The position numbers and the translations under genes are program-made. Under the pieces are notes generated by a model that worked only from the letters and a program-made list of their open reading frames with translations, was not told the origin of the DNA and made no database searches. From the NCBI GenBank assembly GCA_035048815.1, contig JAUCBN010000042.1:2976001-3040000 (forward strand): a stretch of 64,000 nucleotides of DNA, read 5' to 3'. Shown here piece by piece: positions 22,261 through 33,266 of this stretch (position 1 is its first letter; every line of letters starts with the position of its first letter). Source of the stretch: Abelmoschus esculentus (taxonomy: Eukaryota > Streptophyta > Magnoliopsida > Malvales > Malvaceae).

Positions 22261-25192
22261 CGATGTGTTTGGAACAGGACCGACGACAAGTATCGCTCCC
22301 CGAAACTTGGATGAACAGTCTGAATTTTGTTTTAGAAGAAAGAAAAAAGAGCATTACATGAGAATCACTACTGATATACTTGAATTGCACGGAACAATTG
22401 ATATTTGAAACATGTTTACATTATCATGAGGATCGATCTATGTCGCAGAAAGCACAATACCGTAACGGAAAATGTGGATAATTATATGTTCTCTCCATAG
22501 AACATCGATGATAAGTGCTTACCACAATCAATTTGCCTTTGTTCTCGGGCATTCTTGCAAGTCTGAGTGCTGCAACAGTATTGGCCCCAGATGATATTCC
22601 AACCTACATCACGCAAAAGTCGTTACGAGCAGGAAAAGATGCATAAGCAGAAACATCGACACAAGAAAATCGAAACATGATTTCAGTTATTACCATAAGC
22701 CCCTCTTTCAGTGCTAATTCCCTTGCCATATTTACTGCATCTTCACTGCTGACCTGCATAGCAGATCCAGACATAAGCCTCGAAAGGACTAGATATTCAA
22801 CAAAAGATACCAGATCCATTATTCGACACCCCTCCCTCCAAAATTTCTGAAATTTTTATATATATATCACAATAAAAGCACATCGATTATTGTTTACCTC
22901 GAGAACTTTTTCCATTACATCCATGTCCAATATATCTGGCTTGAACCCAACTCCGTTGCCAGTAATATGATGAGGACCTGTTGCAGTTGATAGTGTGAGA
23001 AAGGGGCCATAGTGGCCGTAGATGCAACGAAAGATGATATTCTTCAGAGAGAACAAAGTGTTTCTATGTATTTATATCAAATGAATATAGAATAAGCTTT
23101 TAAATAGGTTAAAATAGAGTTTTAATATGATTAAAATTATACTTTATCTCTAATTTAAATAATATTTATTTCTAATTTAAATAAGACTTCTAATAAATCT
23201 AAACTATTAATTAGGAATAAATCTAAATATATATTAAATAAAAACTTTAATACTCCTCGTTAATTTAGACTTCTCCTTAAGCTTTAACACTTCTTAGATA
23301 ACTAACGGATGGTATAAAGAAAATGTGACTTCCTAGTTCCTTGACAAACTTATGTTAAATGAATTCATTGTCTTTACTGCATCCTATTTCCAACTAATTC
23401 CTTACTTTATCGGTTAACCGAGCAGGTAAAAGAAAAAACGTCGAAAAAACGGTAACTCGTAACTGCTTGGCATTTGCTCCAATTTATATTTAACTCTGAA
23501 ATTTCAGACAGAAAACTAGCTGAAGGAAAAACAGAATCAGAATAATATCAATGAAAATTTTACCTGGTTTGCCACCATTCAATATATTACTTTCAGCAGG
23601 CTCCACTCCATATATCTATCCTTAAAAGGAACAGACATAAGAAATGAAACAAATATAAAGGAAAGCATTGTTGTTACAAAGAGTTAACTCGGAAAGAAAT
23701 AGTAACTAATTACCTTTACATTAGGATTTTGGGATTTGAGGTACTGTCCGACGCCAGAGACGGTACCACCACTCCCTATTCCCATTACAAAGATGTCAAC
23801 TTTACCGAGCGTGTCGTCCCATATCTCGGGGCCTGTAGTCTCAAAATGCACCTATGTTTCCAGTTCGAGGAAGAATTCATTGTCAGTCCAAACAACTGTG
23901 GTACTAAATTATTAGCTTAAAATTTTAAGTAAAGCGGAATTAAACGATGGTATAAGAGTGCACCTGAGTGTTGGCAGGATTCGAAAATTGTTGCAACATG
24001 AAAGCATTCGGAGTGGACTCAAGAAGTTCATAAGCCTTCTTCACTGTTCCTCCCATCCCTTTCGTGGGATCGGTGAGGATTAAATCAGCTCCGAATGCTC
24101 TCATTGTCACTCTTCTCTCCAAACTTGTGTAAGAAGGCATAGTTAGAACCATCTTATAACCTTTCATGGCTGCCATAAATGCCATACTTATCCCCATGTT
24201 ACCAGATGTTGGCTCTATCAGAGTCGTCTAACATAAAGTTGAAAAATGTGTTAGGGGGGAAAATAAAGCAACAGAACACCAAAGATAGTATCAACAATTC
24301 AACAAATTCGCCCGGCAAACCTTTCCGGGAGAAATTAAGTTTTTCTTTTCTGTATCATTGATCATGGCAACTGCTGGTCTGTAGACAAAGAAGCATTCGA
24401 TTAGTTTCGATTCCAACTCATCTCACATGTTCAACATCTCTAAAACTTTCAAACGAATACTCGAGTGTAAAAGTTTCGAAATGCAACGAAGGGCTTCGAA
24501 GTAACCAATACCTGTCTTTAATGCTAGAAGTGGGCTGCATCATCTCCTGCTTCACAGCAATATATGCTCCACAGCCACACCAACAAATATACTCTAAGGT
24601 GACCCGATACGAAATAAATATTCAATAAACTCATCCTTCCGAGCGGTAAGTTCAATAAGTCCTTATGAGTTTATTTGATAGCTGATGAGTCAATTTGGAC
24701 AGAATTTTTATTAGCAGAGCCACACCAACAACTTCAGGTAGAATTTATTAAAAGTAAATAAATATTCAGAAATGCAGATACAGGGAATTATCTTCAGCTA
24801 AGACCATTCAATAAACTAAATCTATGTTCTACAGTGACACTCGTTAAGACAAGAACAAAGCATAAAGGGAAAACTGAAAAGATACTAAATTGCATAAAAA
24901 GAAATTAAAAATAACTAAGCATCTAAGAACCTTCTTCAGAATATGGGATACTGGGATTATGCTGATCTTTAACGAGCGAGTCTCGAGCAGTTTTTGAGTC
25001 TAGTAGAACTAGAGAGATTACCTGGGAAACTTCCCTCTTGATTTTCGTAGCAGGAAGATCCTTGGGAAGATCCCTGAGTCTCTGAGCAAAAGGAGAATCG
25101 GCAATGGGTTCGGTAGAGACTAGCCTCCTCGTCATCCTCAGCTTGTTGCATGCTAAAGAATTTTTCCTGAGTAAGCTCCTTAGAGCAGCCAT
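22242..25192 (-). pseudogene. CAS: Beta-cyanoalanine synthase (mitochondrial) copy, damaged in exon 2 and at the C-terminus
   Basis: Minus-strand exons: 25192-25022, 24573-24512 (remnant), 24378-24321, 24227-23964, 23851-23714, 23615-23564, 22977-22898, 22753-22694, 22603-22523, 22319-22242. The enzyme makes 3-cyanoalanine from cysteine and cyanide, detoxifying cyanide in mitochondria; the first 20 or so residues (RSLLRKNSLACNKLRMTRRL) fit a transit peptide. Retained: the PLP lysine in SSIKDR, EPTSGNMGISMAF (substrate loop), GIGSGGTVSGVG (phosphate loop), GISSGANTVAAL. Missing: the start of exon 2, where the family has an IGRTPLV-type stretch; that position holds unrelated sequence with in-frame stops and a small insertion. 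The last exon matches through LSSVLFQ, then reads THRLLFIS and stops, losing about 15 usual residues. All other exons remain in phase, so the decay is recent or an unseen acceptor rescues it. A pseudogene is most likely. Confidence 0.75.
24573..24731. mobile_element. Small insertion bounded by a 14-bp direct repeat in the CAS copy
   Basis: AGCCACACCAACAA occurs at 24573-24586 and again at 24718-24731, flanking 131 bp. A duplication of this length is what target-primed (SINE/LINE) or similar insertion leaves. The insert has an 11-bp inverted repeat (AATAAACTCAT at 24624, ATGAGTTTATT at 24665) and two motifs, AAGGTGACCCGATACGAAA (24596-24614) and TATTTGATAGCTG (24672-24684), that recur near 10 kb. 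It lies exactly where exon 2 of the CAS copy stops matching the family. Confidence 0.6.
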
Positions 25193-25671
25193 TAATGGAG
25201 GTTTGCAAAGGACTTGCTACACTGAAGGAAGAGATGAACCTGGGAGCAGAGGTGGGATAGATGAAGCAATCTTTATTGAAGGGTGAATGGTCTGAAGTTA
25301 GAGACAGAGACCCTTATGGTATCTCAGACGCAACATGCAGTAGTTATTCTGTCTGGCCTGCTAAGATTGTAAAGTTTACCCTTTTTTGTAATAAAATGGT
25401 CGAGCCGGTCTAATGGAAAAAAGAATTTGATAAATAAGTTTGGCTGGCCGAATGGCCAATGGCTAGATGAGTTGATTACATTACCAAACATAAGCAACAA
25501 AATTTCTAAATTGATTTAGGACTTGTTTTTTGTGTGTGTGTGTGTTTTAGGGTTAAATTTGTTTTTTATTTAATAAAATTTAAAAATTATTAAAATATTT
25601 TTAAAATTATTATTATTATCATTTTTAGATACAGTGGTTACAGTAACATTTGTTCTGGAGTATATACTCTC

Positions 25672-25770
25672 ATGATCGTTTAATCACTGTGCTGACAGCA
25701 CTAGTGTTTGAATTCGTGACCTATAGTAACAATAACTGTTTCTTCAACCGATTAGGCTACAATGATATAT
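25672..25770 (-). mobile_element. SINE-like repeat copy 1
   Basis: On the minus strand this reads TAGCCTAATCGGTTGAAG, AGTTATTGTTACTATAGG, then a degenerate box ACGAATTCAAACACTAG, and GTGATTAAACGATC. It aligns base by base in long stretches with the copy at 34935-35030. The first block resembles a tRNA A box (TRGYNNARNGG), the third a weak B box (GGTTCGANNC). Confidence 0.5.
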
Positions 25771-26565
25771 AAATTTAAAGGATTAGACTTAAGGATGGAT
25801 TTAGGATTGAGATTGAAGAAAAAATAAATTTTTAAAATAAATAAATAGTTTTTTAAAAAATTAAATAAAAAAATAAATGTGAAAAAGAAAAAATATATAA
25901 TTACGTCTATTCTCAGGTGAATGGACATATTCTTTAGAATTTTAATTATCTTAAAAAGTTTTGGTTTGACAATTTAATAAATTATTATCATTTTATTTAA
26001 ATTAATTATCGTTTAAAACGGTTAAGCAATTTATGCAATATGATTACTCAGTTAATTATAAACCTTATATATTTAGTATACTACTAATTTTAATAACTTA
26101 AAAAAAATCAACAGAATGAATTTAAATAGTCTTTAATATTTTTAATAAAAAGTCTCAAAGATTAAAACAATAAAAATTAAAAAATAGAATACAATGCAAG
26201 TTTAATAAATATACATAGATTAATTAAATCTTCAAAGCTTATGCAATTTCATTAACTAATTAAAATATAGTGCAACTTCTTTATTATTAGTCTATATATG
26301 TTGGATTAAATTTTGATTTATAAAAGAATTATATCATAGATCATTTTTACCGGATCGTTCATGGATCAATCAATTAAATATATTCATTTAATTAATTTTT
26401 TTATTTTATGTTTTTTATTAAATGAATTTTTACTTGATAAAAATTGATTTTAAATTTAATTTAAAGTAAATATTAGTGAAGATTCACTTAGTAAAAAATA
26501 TGTAAAAAAAATTAATTAAATGAATATATTTGATTGGTTGATCAAATGAATGACATGACGAGAAT

Positions 26566-26773
26566 TATGGGCGGGGCCACACCTATAAATGGGTGTCTGT
26601 TAACACCCAAAATTTTTAGAAAATTATATTTTTTATATAATTTGTATATAAAAATTAAATATATATATTTGACACCCTTTTATAAGTAGTTTGATACCTC
26701 TTTATAAATAATTAATTTTTAAATATCGTTCAAAAAAATGACACCCTTTAAAAAAAATATGGTTCCGCCTCTA
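26566..26773. mobile_element. hAT-like MITE with 8-bp target duplication
   Basis: ACGAGAAT flanks the element exactly on both sides (26558-26565 and 26774-26781). The ends are imperfect inverted repeats, TATGGGCGGGGCCA on the left and the complement of TAGAGGCGGAACCATA on the right. Length 208 bp, AT-rich core, no coding capacity. The 8-bp duplication and the end type point to the hAT superfamily. Confidence 0.8.
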
Positions 26774-27194
26774 ACGAGAATGACTCATGGTATAATTTTT
26801 TCATTTATAAGCTCATTTGAAAACTCATTTTAGAATGAAAATATCTGTGGATGTATCTAATTTATATTTAAATGTAAGCCTTGTTCTATAACTTTTGTTT
26901 TATTTCTTTATTATTTAGTTAATATTCTGAACAAATAAATGAATACATTCGTGAATATTAAACAAATGAATATAAATATTTTCAAAAATAAATAAATATG
27001 AATACAAAATTAAAACTTTAACAAACACAAATCAAATATAAATAAATTTAAAATAAATAAAAATATAATATTATTTGTTTAGACCCGGTTCATTTATAAC
27101 CCTAACTAGAGTGCAAGCACTAAAGAGTAAAGACGGATGGGTAATGTTGAATTAATCCCCGCAATTTCATTCGTTTCATATCGAGCAACAGCTG

Positions 27195-27300
27195 GTCTAC
27201 TACAACAAGTAATCGAACAAGTATAAATATTAATGTTTGAATCTATGATCTCCAAAAATAATAATAATTTTCTTAATCATTGAGATAAAATAATTCATAT
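27195..27300 (-). mobile_element. SINE-like repeat copy 2
   Basis: Minus strand reads CAATGATTAAGAAAATTATT, ATTATTTTTGGAGATCATAG, then ATTCAAACATTAATATTTAT. It follows the same order as the other copies, most like the one near 48.2 kb, with a decayed B box. Confidence 0.45.
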
Positions 27301-28484
27301 AATAAGATAATAATTCTTTAAATAACGTTTATAGTTTAAAATTTAATACTATAAATCAAATAATTTAATTAAAAATAATTTTATAATATATATATTTAAT
27401 ATTTGATTTAAATTTACCGACTGCTAAATCAAACATTGATAATTATACCAAAAATATTAATAAAATCTATATATAACTTGTGCACATTATTATTTTAAAT
27501 GCAACTCATAGAAAGTGTGGTACAACGATTAATTTGTTGACCTTATAATTTGTGTTAATTGATATCAACATACTATATAATATATAAGTTTAGAGAAACA
27601 TTATGTTTTGATATATAGTATTAATCATGTGTATTGATATTTAATTAGTCATTTTAATAATTTTTAAAATATAGATCTAAAGTATATGATGCGAGATAAA
27701 GATTTAAAATTTAATTATATATTTAAGTTTGAGTATAGAATTTTAGATTTAATTATATATTTAGAGTTAATAATTTAGTTACTTATATGTATGATTTAAG
27801 GTTAGGGTGTAAGGCTTAGTTGTATATATTATAAATATTATTTTTTTTTGTAATATAAACTATAAAGAATATTTATTTAAAGTTAACATATTTATAAAAT
27901 TATATTATAAATATTATAAAATTATATCATGAGATAAATAAAAATTAAGTTCAACAATTATTTATATTAGTTTTGTCAAAATTATCTTAAATTTTTAAGT
28001 TGGTTTGATATTTTAGTTTATTTTTTATCCTCGAAATTATTAGTTTAAGCGTTATTAAACGTTATATTTTTTTATTTTTTAAAAATATCATTATTTTAAT
28101 CTATATTAAGCTTCAAAATAATTATATTAAAATGATATTATTTTATATTTAGTGAATCTATTATAATTTTATTAATTAAATAATATTTTATATATTAATT
28201 TTTAATTTAATAATATTTTGTATAATTTATTTTTTTCAACTCAACTTCATCTCTATATAGTTTGGGGAGTGTGGCTTTGAATGCGCACGCAAACGCACGA
28301 AGTTCCACTCCACACGCAAACTTTATCACCTTAAATTACTATATTTCCCTATTGTTCGGATAGCGAGAAGATATAGATTGGACAACGTTGGTTTACCTGC
28401 ACTGCCGGTAACTATATCATTTCCACTCTATGGCAGTTACCTTTTTCTCCGGTTTTCATCATCTTACGAAGACTTTTAGAGATC

Positions 28485-28490
28485 TATAAA
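28485..28490 (+). promoter_or_regulatory. ATI1: TATA box of the ATI gene
   Basis: TATAAA within CTATAAAAGCTT, followed about 30 bases later by a pyrimidine-rich leader and a leader-exon donor CCCG|GTAAGT at 28588. The leader intron ends at CTCTAG just before 29427, giving a short leader before the ATG at 29446. Confidence 0.6.
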
Positions 28491-29445
28491 AGCTTACCCA
28501 GATTTCCATTCTCTCTTTCTCGAAACAGTTAACTCATCGTCTCTATCTCCGACTCATCTATTGCTCGTACTCTTTAGATCTCTCCCGGTAAGTATCGCCC
28601 TTAAGTTTTCGTCTTCCTTTTTATCCTTTTGATTTTGACGAAATCAGAACCGTTGATTATTATTCATCTTTCAATTATCTGTTTACGATGAATAGTCTTC
28701 TTGTTGTTGTTGATGATGATGACGATGATGATGTTTGATCGTTGCTTGTAATCATCGTATGGCTATGCGACGGTTTTTCTGATCTCTCTCTTCTTTGATT
28801 AATTTCTGATGTATGGTTGGATAGCTGTATGATTCGTTGTTTTATTTCTTGTTAGACTGATTTGAATTGTTGTTTGATACTTGATATTGATTCGGTGAAC
28901 TTGCTTTAATGGTTTTTGTACAGTGCGATGATAAAAGATCTCTTGGGAACTGTTGAGGTATAGTATTTATTAAGTATAGAATAGAACATGCGGTCTGAGT
29001 TTTGCTGAATAGATTGACCTGCGTATGGCGCAAAAAATTCTCTGATGCGATTAGTGGTAGTAGTATTTTAAAAAATGGCTTGCATTTCCATTAGGTCTTT
29101 CACTTTTCAGTGAATTTTTGTTGTGAGGGAAATATAAAATTAGCAATCTATTTGAGGAAAATGGTTCTCTTAAAATGTCATTTTCATATTATTTATTTGC
29201 TAAACTTTGTATGTTCATCTTAATAGCATGGAATTGTTTTTGAGTTTTCTAATAGTTACTTTGTAGTAAGTTTTATTGTTTTATCCTGTTGCTATTTCTT
29301 AGTGGACTTCTTTTACTATTATCTTCCACTAAGCTCCCCCTATCTTCCTCTACAAGGAAAGCAAGTTTATGGAATCTTTATTTTGTTTTCTCTGGTTGTT
29401 AAATTAATTAATACCATTGACTCTAGGAAGCATTAAACCTTTACA

Positions 29446-31481
29446 ATGGCGGATAATGGGGAAGGAGAGGAAAACATTCCACGTGCGAATGAATGGGAAG
29501 TAGTGTCCCTTACTGCATCTGCATATGCTGCTGCTCCTGGTCCAAAAGAAGTTGAAACAAATGATGATAGCAAAGGTGATTCATATGAAGTGGAAGAAGC
29601 AGAAACGTCTCGTGCTTTATTCATGTCTGGTCACTTCGTCTTTCCCCTCAGTGAGCGTGAGAATTTGCCACTGGAATCTGATAATACTAGCGAACATGTA
29701 GGCAAGGATGTGGTCCCTGAATCCGGTGTTGTAGAAGAAGGTGATAGATCTAGGACAAAGGAAGAACATTGGTCTCTGAAAGGGTTGAATGTCCATGATG
29801 AATTTCCAGGTATGAAATTTTTTGATAAGAAACATGGTACAGAGTTTGAAGGAACAACGCTGGAAGCACTGGATTTGATCAACAAGGACCAGAGTTTGTA
29901 TAGTTCAGCTACATTTGGTTCTTTCCAGAGTGAGGAAGCACTCGGTGGATCAACCACCACTGTTTATGAGCTTGTTGAAGCTTCTGAACAGGGCTTCGAT
30001 TTTCCTTCAGACATGCCTAAGTCCCCTAAGCCTCTACAAGATGATAAATCTGATGGCTCTGACCTCCCTTGCGAAGCTTGGTGGAAGAGAAGAGCAGCTT
30101 CATTGTACTCTCATGCAAAAGAAGCAAATGCTTTTTGGTCCGTTTTTGTTGCAGCAGCTGTGATGGGCCTTGTGATTCTTGGGCAACGTTGGCAACAAGA
30201 GAGGTGGCAAGCATTGCAACATAAGTGGCAGCTCAGCCTCAACAATGAGGTATACTTACTGACTGCTAATTGGTCCTTTCAGATTTAACATGGATGCATA
30301 TTTTTTCTTCTGTTTGCATCTTGTAAAGCTCGTGTTGCTTCGATTTTTCATTTTTCTTCCAGTTGTGTTTGACTCTACCCAAATTCATGTGTGAGGTTAT
30401 GACTAGGGATGGGCACTGGTCAATTTTTTGGCCCACCCAAACCTGACAAAAAAATAATTACCATGAACCCGAATCCAACCTGAAAATAATTATCATGAAC
30501 CCTAAACCCGACCTATAAAAAAAAAGTTAGGGACCTAATTTTAAAAAAAAATATGGGATTTAATTATAAAAAATATTTTTTTAAGGATTGAAATGTAAAT
30601 AAAATTCAATTTTAATGACCTAATTATAAAAGAGAAAGAGTAGGTATTGTATTAAATATCCCTAAAATTTTTAGGGAAATTACATTATTAATCATGTGTC
30701 AAATTCCTTCACCCTCAATAAAAACTCGACCCAACCCAAACTTATACTTTATTAAAAAATCGACCCAATTGGGTTGGTTAAAATGCCCGTCCATAGATAT
30801 GACCCCCTAAAGATAGGAAAACTTAATATATATATATTTATATATATACACACACGTGTGTGTGACACATGTCCACATCCAACACTCACGCTTGAGTCCA
30901 AGTGACATAGCCATAAAACATTTACTTTTGTGAAGGAAGAGATTTTTGAAAAGGTGGGTTCTCATTTTCCCTAGTGATTTCATATTGTCATGAATATGCC
31001 AATGTTTATGAACATGTATATGTATGGAAACTTCTGAATTGATAGGATTAGACGGTCTGTAAAGTTGGTTTTGTAATCTTTTGCAAAAAGGAAGCCTATT
31101 GCTTGGTTGGACTAAGTAGAAATGAATAAATCAAAAGTTTATTAAACTTGCCAACTGTTTATTTCATGAAATTGAAATTTTTGGAAGTTGGAATATCTGT
31201 TTGTTGTAGGTGACTGTCTTAGAGCTAAATTGTTTTAGTCTGTGCATCTTGAGGATGCTGGCTTCTTAATTATCTAACTATCCCTTGCTTTCTCTTCTTC
31301 ATTTTCTCTCATCAATGTCTTACCCACCTTGTCTCTGGAGATTGACATTGATTTTTTACCTTTTGGGTTTTGACAGAAGACTGGTAAGGTGATTGGTTCC
31401 ATATATCGCCTCAAAGAAGTCATTGCCGGCGGTCACCGCCGAGGTTATTTTGTGAGGGCCACCTTCCCTAGTGACAGTTAA
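29446..31481 (+). CDS. ATI1: ATG8-interacting protein (ATI1/ATI2 type)
   Basis: Two coding exons, 29446-30249 and 31377-31481, give 302 aa. The N-terminal signature NEWEVVSLTASAYAAAPGP is typical of ATI1/ATI2; WEVV (residues 17-20) fits the W-x-x-[LIV] ATG8-interacting motif. The centre is acidic and low in structure. One hydrophobic segment near residues 230-246 (FWSVFVAAAVMGLVILG) is a single membrane anchor, followed by a basic Trp/Gln-rich stretch (QRWQQERWQALQHKW) and a conserved tail encoded by exon 2 (IYRLKEVIAGGHRRGYFVRA). Family knowledge: ATI proteins bind ATG8 and carry ER or plastid cargo to the vacuole during carbon starvation and senescence. The exon join gives GAG|AAG in phase. 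Whether it is ATI1 or ATI2 cannot be told from the sequence alone. Confidence 0.9.
30404..30795. mobile_element. hAT-like nonautonomous element in the ATI intron
   Basis: Ends TAGGGATGGGCA and TGCCCGTCCATA are inverted repeats (10 of 12). Flanks GTTATGAC (30396-30403) and GATATGAC (30796-30803) are a near-perfect 8-bp duplication. The 392-bp body is rich in GGGT/ACCC steps such as AACCCTAAACCCGACC, usual for plant hAT MITEs with this end type. It does not touch the splice sites. Confidence 0.75.
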
Positions 31482-33266
31482 AACTTGTGATGATGATGAA
31501 AAAGCCTAGTGAGATTGATTTGGGTGTTGATATGTTAGTTTGCTGTTTCACCAACTAATTTGTCTCTCTTTAAAAGCTACATAGCTTCATGCTGTAAAGA
31601 GTTTGCAATTTGCGTTTATATTGTCACGTTGTCTGCGATTTGTATTTATATTGTTACCACTTACCACACCCCATTTCCTCTGTGATTTCTTGCATCATCC
31701 ATATGTGTCATCGAAGCTAGTAAAGAAATAGAATCTGGACTTTGGTAGGTTTTCATTTTTCTGATGATCTCTATTAAATAAAACAAACTCTAAACAATAG
31801 GAATTCAGAATTTAATGTTACGTCCATGATTTTGGGCTTTGCCAATCTGTGTATTTTGGTAGTATTTGTAGTGTTAGTAATTTCCCAACATCATCTGAAT
31901 TTGCTTTTACTTTTTATAGCAGAATTTGATTTTGGCTGGATTAGTTGGGGTCTGGGCCGTAGCCGTAGGGAATAATGGAGGGGTGTAAAATTCAGTTAAC
32001 TGATTGAATTGATCTAATTTGGCCATTGGGTTTATAGTTTTAGTTTTGTGTTGAAGGTCTCTATTCAATAAATCGACAATCATAGTCCATGGTCCTTGTA
32101 GTTTGATCTTGTAAACCCACTTGCAGAGGAATTCTATTAGGCACCGAATCACGCTTTCTGTTCTTTACAGCATAGTGCGGGACAATGTCTTGGTGATTGG
32201 AATAAAGACCTGACTGAGAGAATGCATCTGATTCCTGTCAAGGAAGAGAGAATTTATGGATGAATATCTCTGCCAGATTTCATTGATTAGTTGGTGGTTA
32301 CCTGATTTGCATCCTCAATAGAAACCAAACACCCGATTCGGTTTCTTTGGTCAGTCCAGTACAGGAGTTTACAGTGCACACTGGTTTTTATATAAACCAC
32401 AGGGGAAATTTTTTGGAAAAATTTAATGGTATGACAACAAAGCAACGTTGTCAAGAAATTCATCAATTGATGATCAGTAAACCTAATCCCCAGCACTCCT
32501 GGCATGTGTTTTTTCAGGTATAGGCATGGGCTGCAACTTCAATACAGCCTGCACAGGAGCTGCAAGGCATATACACTTTATCTCTTATTCAGCAACGCAT
32601 TAAGTTCTGAGCATTGCTGCCAATTATGGACCGTACTCGATGCCCGTTATAAAGTTCGAGCATCACCAACAACAGCTATAGCTGATCTCTCTCCCCTGTG
32701 AAGTAAGACGGCTTGCTCCCCTCGACTTACTTTACCTGCCATTACAATTGTTTTACTACACTCACCAGAGCTAACAAATTAATTACCAAGATGTTTATTT
32801 GTGTACTAGTTTAGCATAGGAATTGCCCTTTACTCACAGTCCACGACAACCTCATACCCATTGAAACTTGTTTAAATTTTAAAAAATTAGGGACATGGCC
32901 CTAATATTTTTTAGAGTGTATAATTTATTTATTTTAATATTAAATAAAGAAGACAAATAAAAAGCCAAGAGATTTTGTTCTCGAAACTTAGTGACGTAAT
33001 ATATTTTGTTTGAATATAGAACTGCTACACTACTAACATATAGAACATTTCATTATGAAAATGGTAATTTCAGACAATATAGCAAAGTTTTCAAAGAAAA
33101 CATCTAAAAGTCAAACAATTATAATACAGTCAATAAATGACTTAAATCCTCTCCAACAATTTAGATCTTCCCACACATCAACTTTAGAAAAATACCAAAA
33201 AAAATAAGCCCTTAATCTCATTTTCTAAATTCATCCGTTTTAAGAAGTTCCCTTAATTAATCCAAT
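31482..33266. other. Spacer between convergent ATI and GPAT genes
   Basis: Holds both 3' UTRs. Between about 31910 and 32700 the composition is more mixed and short open frames occur on both strands, but none has a recognisable motif, codon pattern or splice-consistent extension. I see no gene here. Confidence 0.55.

Larger units (their letters stand above)
25193..28484. other. AT-rich spacer between divergent CAS copy and ATI
   Basis: Over 3 kb of AT-rich DNA without coding signal. It carries one clean hAT-like element (26566-26773) and two copies of the SINE-like repeat on the minus strand (about 25672-25770 and 27195-27300). The right end, from about 28260, becomes less AT-rich and should be the ATI promoter. 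Confidence 0.65.

Noticed and set aside
25672..25770. Possible tRNA gene from A- and B-box-like motifs
   Set aside because: No cloverleaf can be formed by eye and the same diverged block repeats elsewhere, so a SINE-like relic fits better.
31907..32701. Open frames on both strands between ATI and GPAT
   Set aside because: I could not match them to any gene or transposon family; left as spacer.
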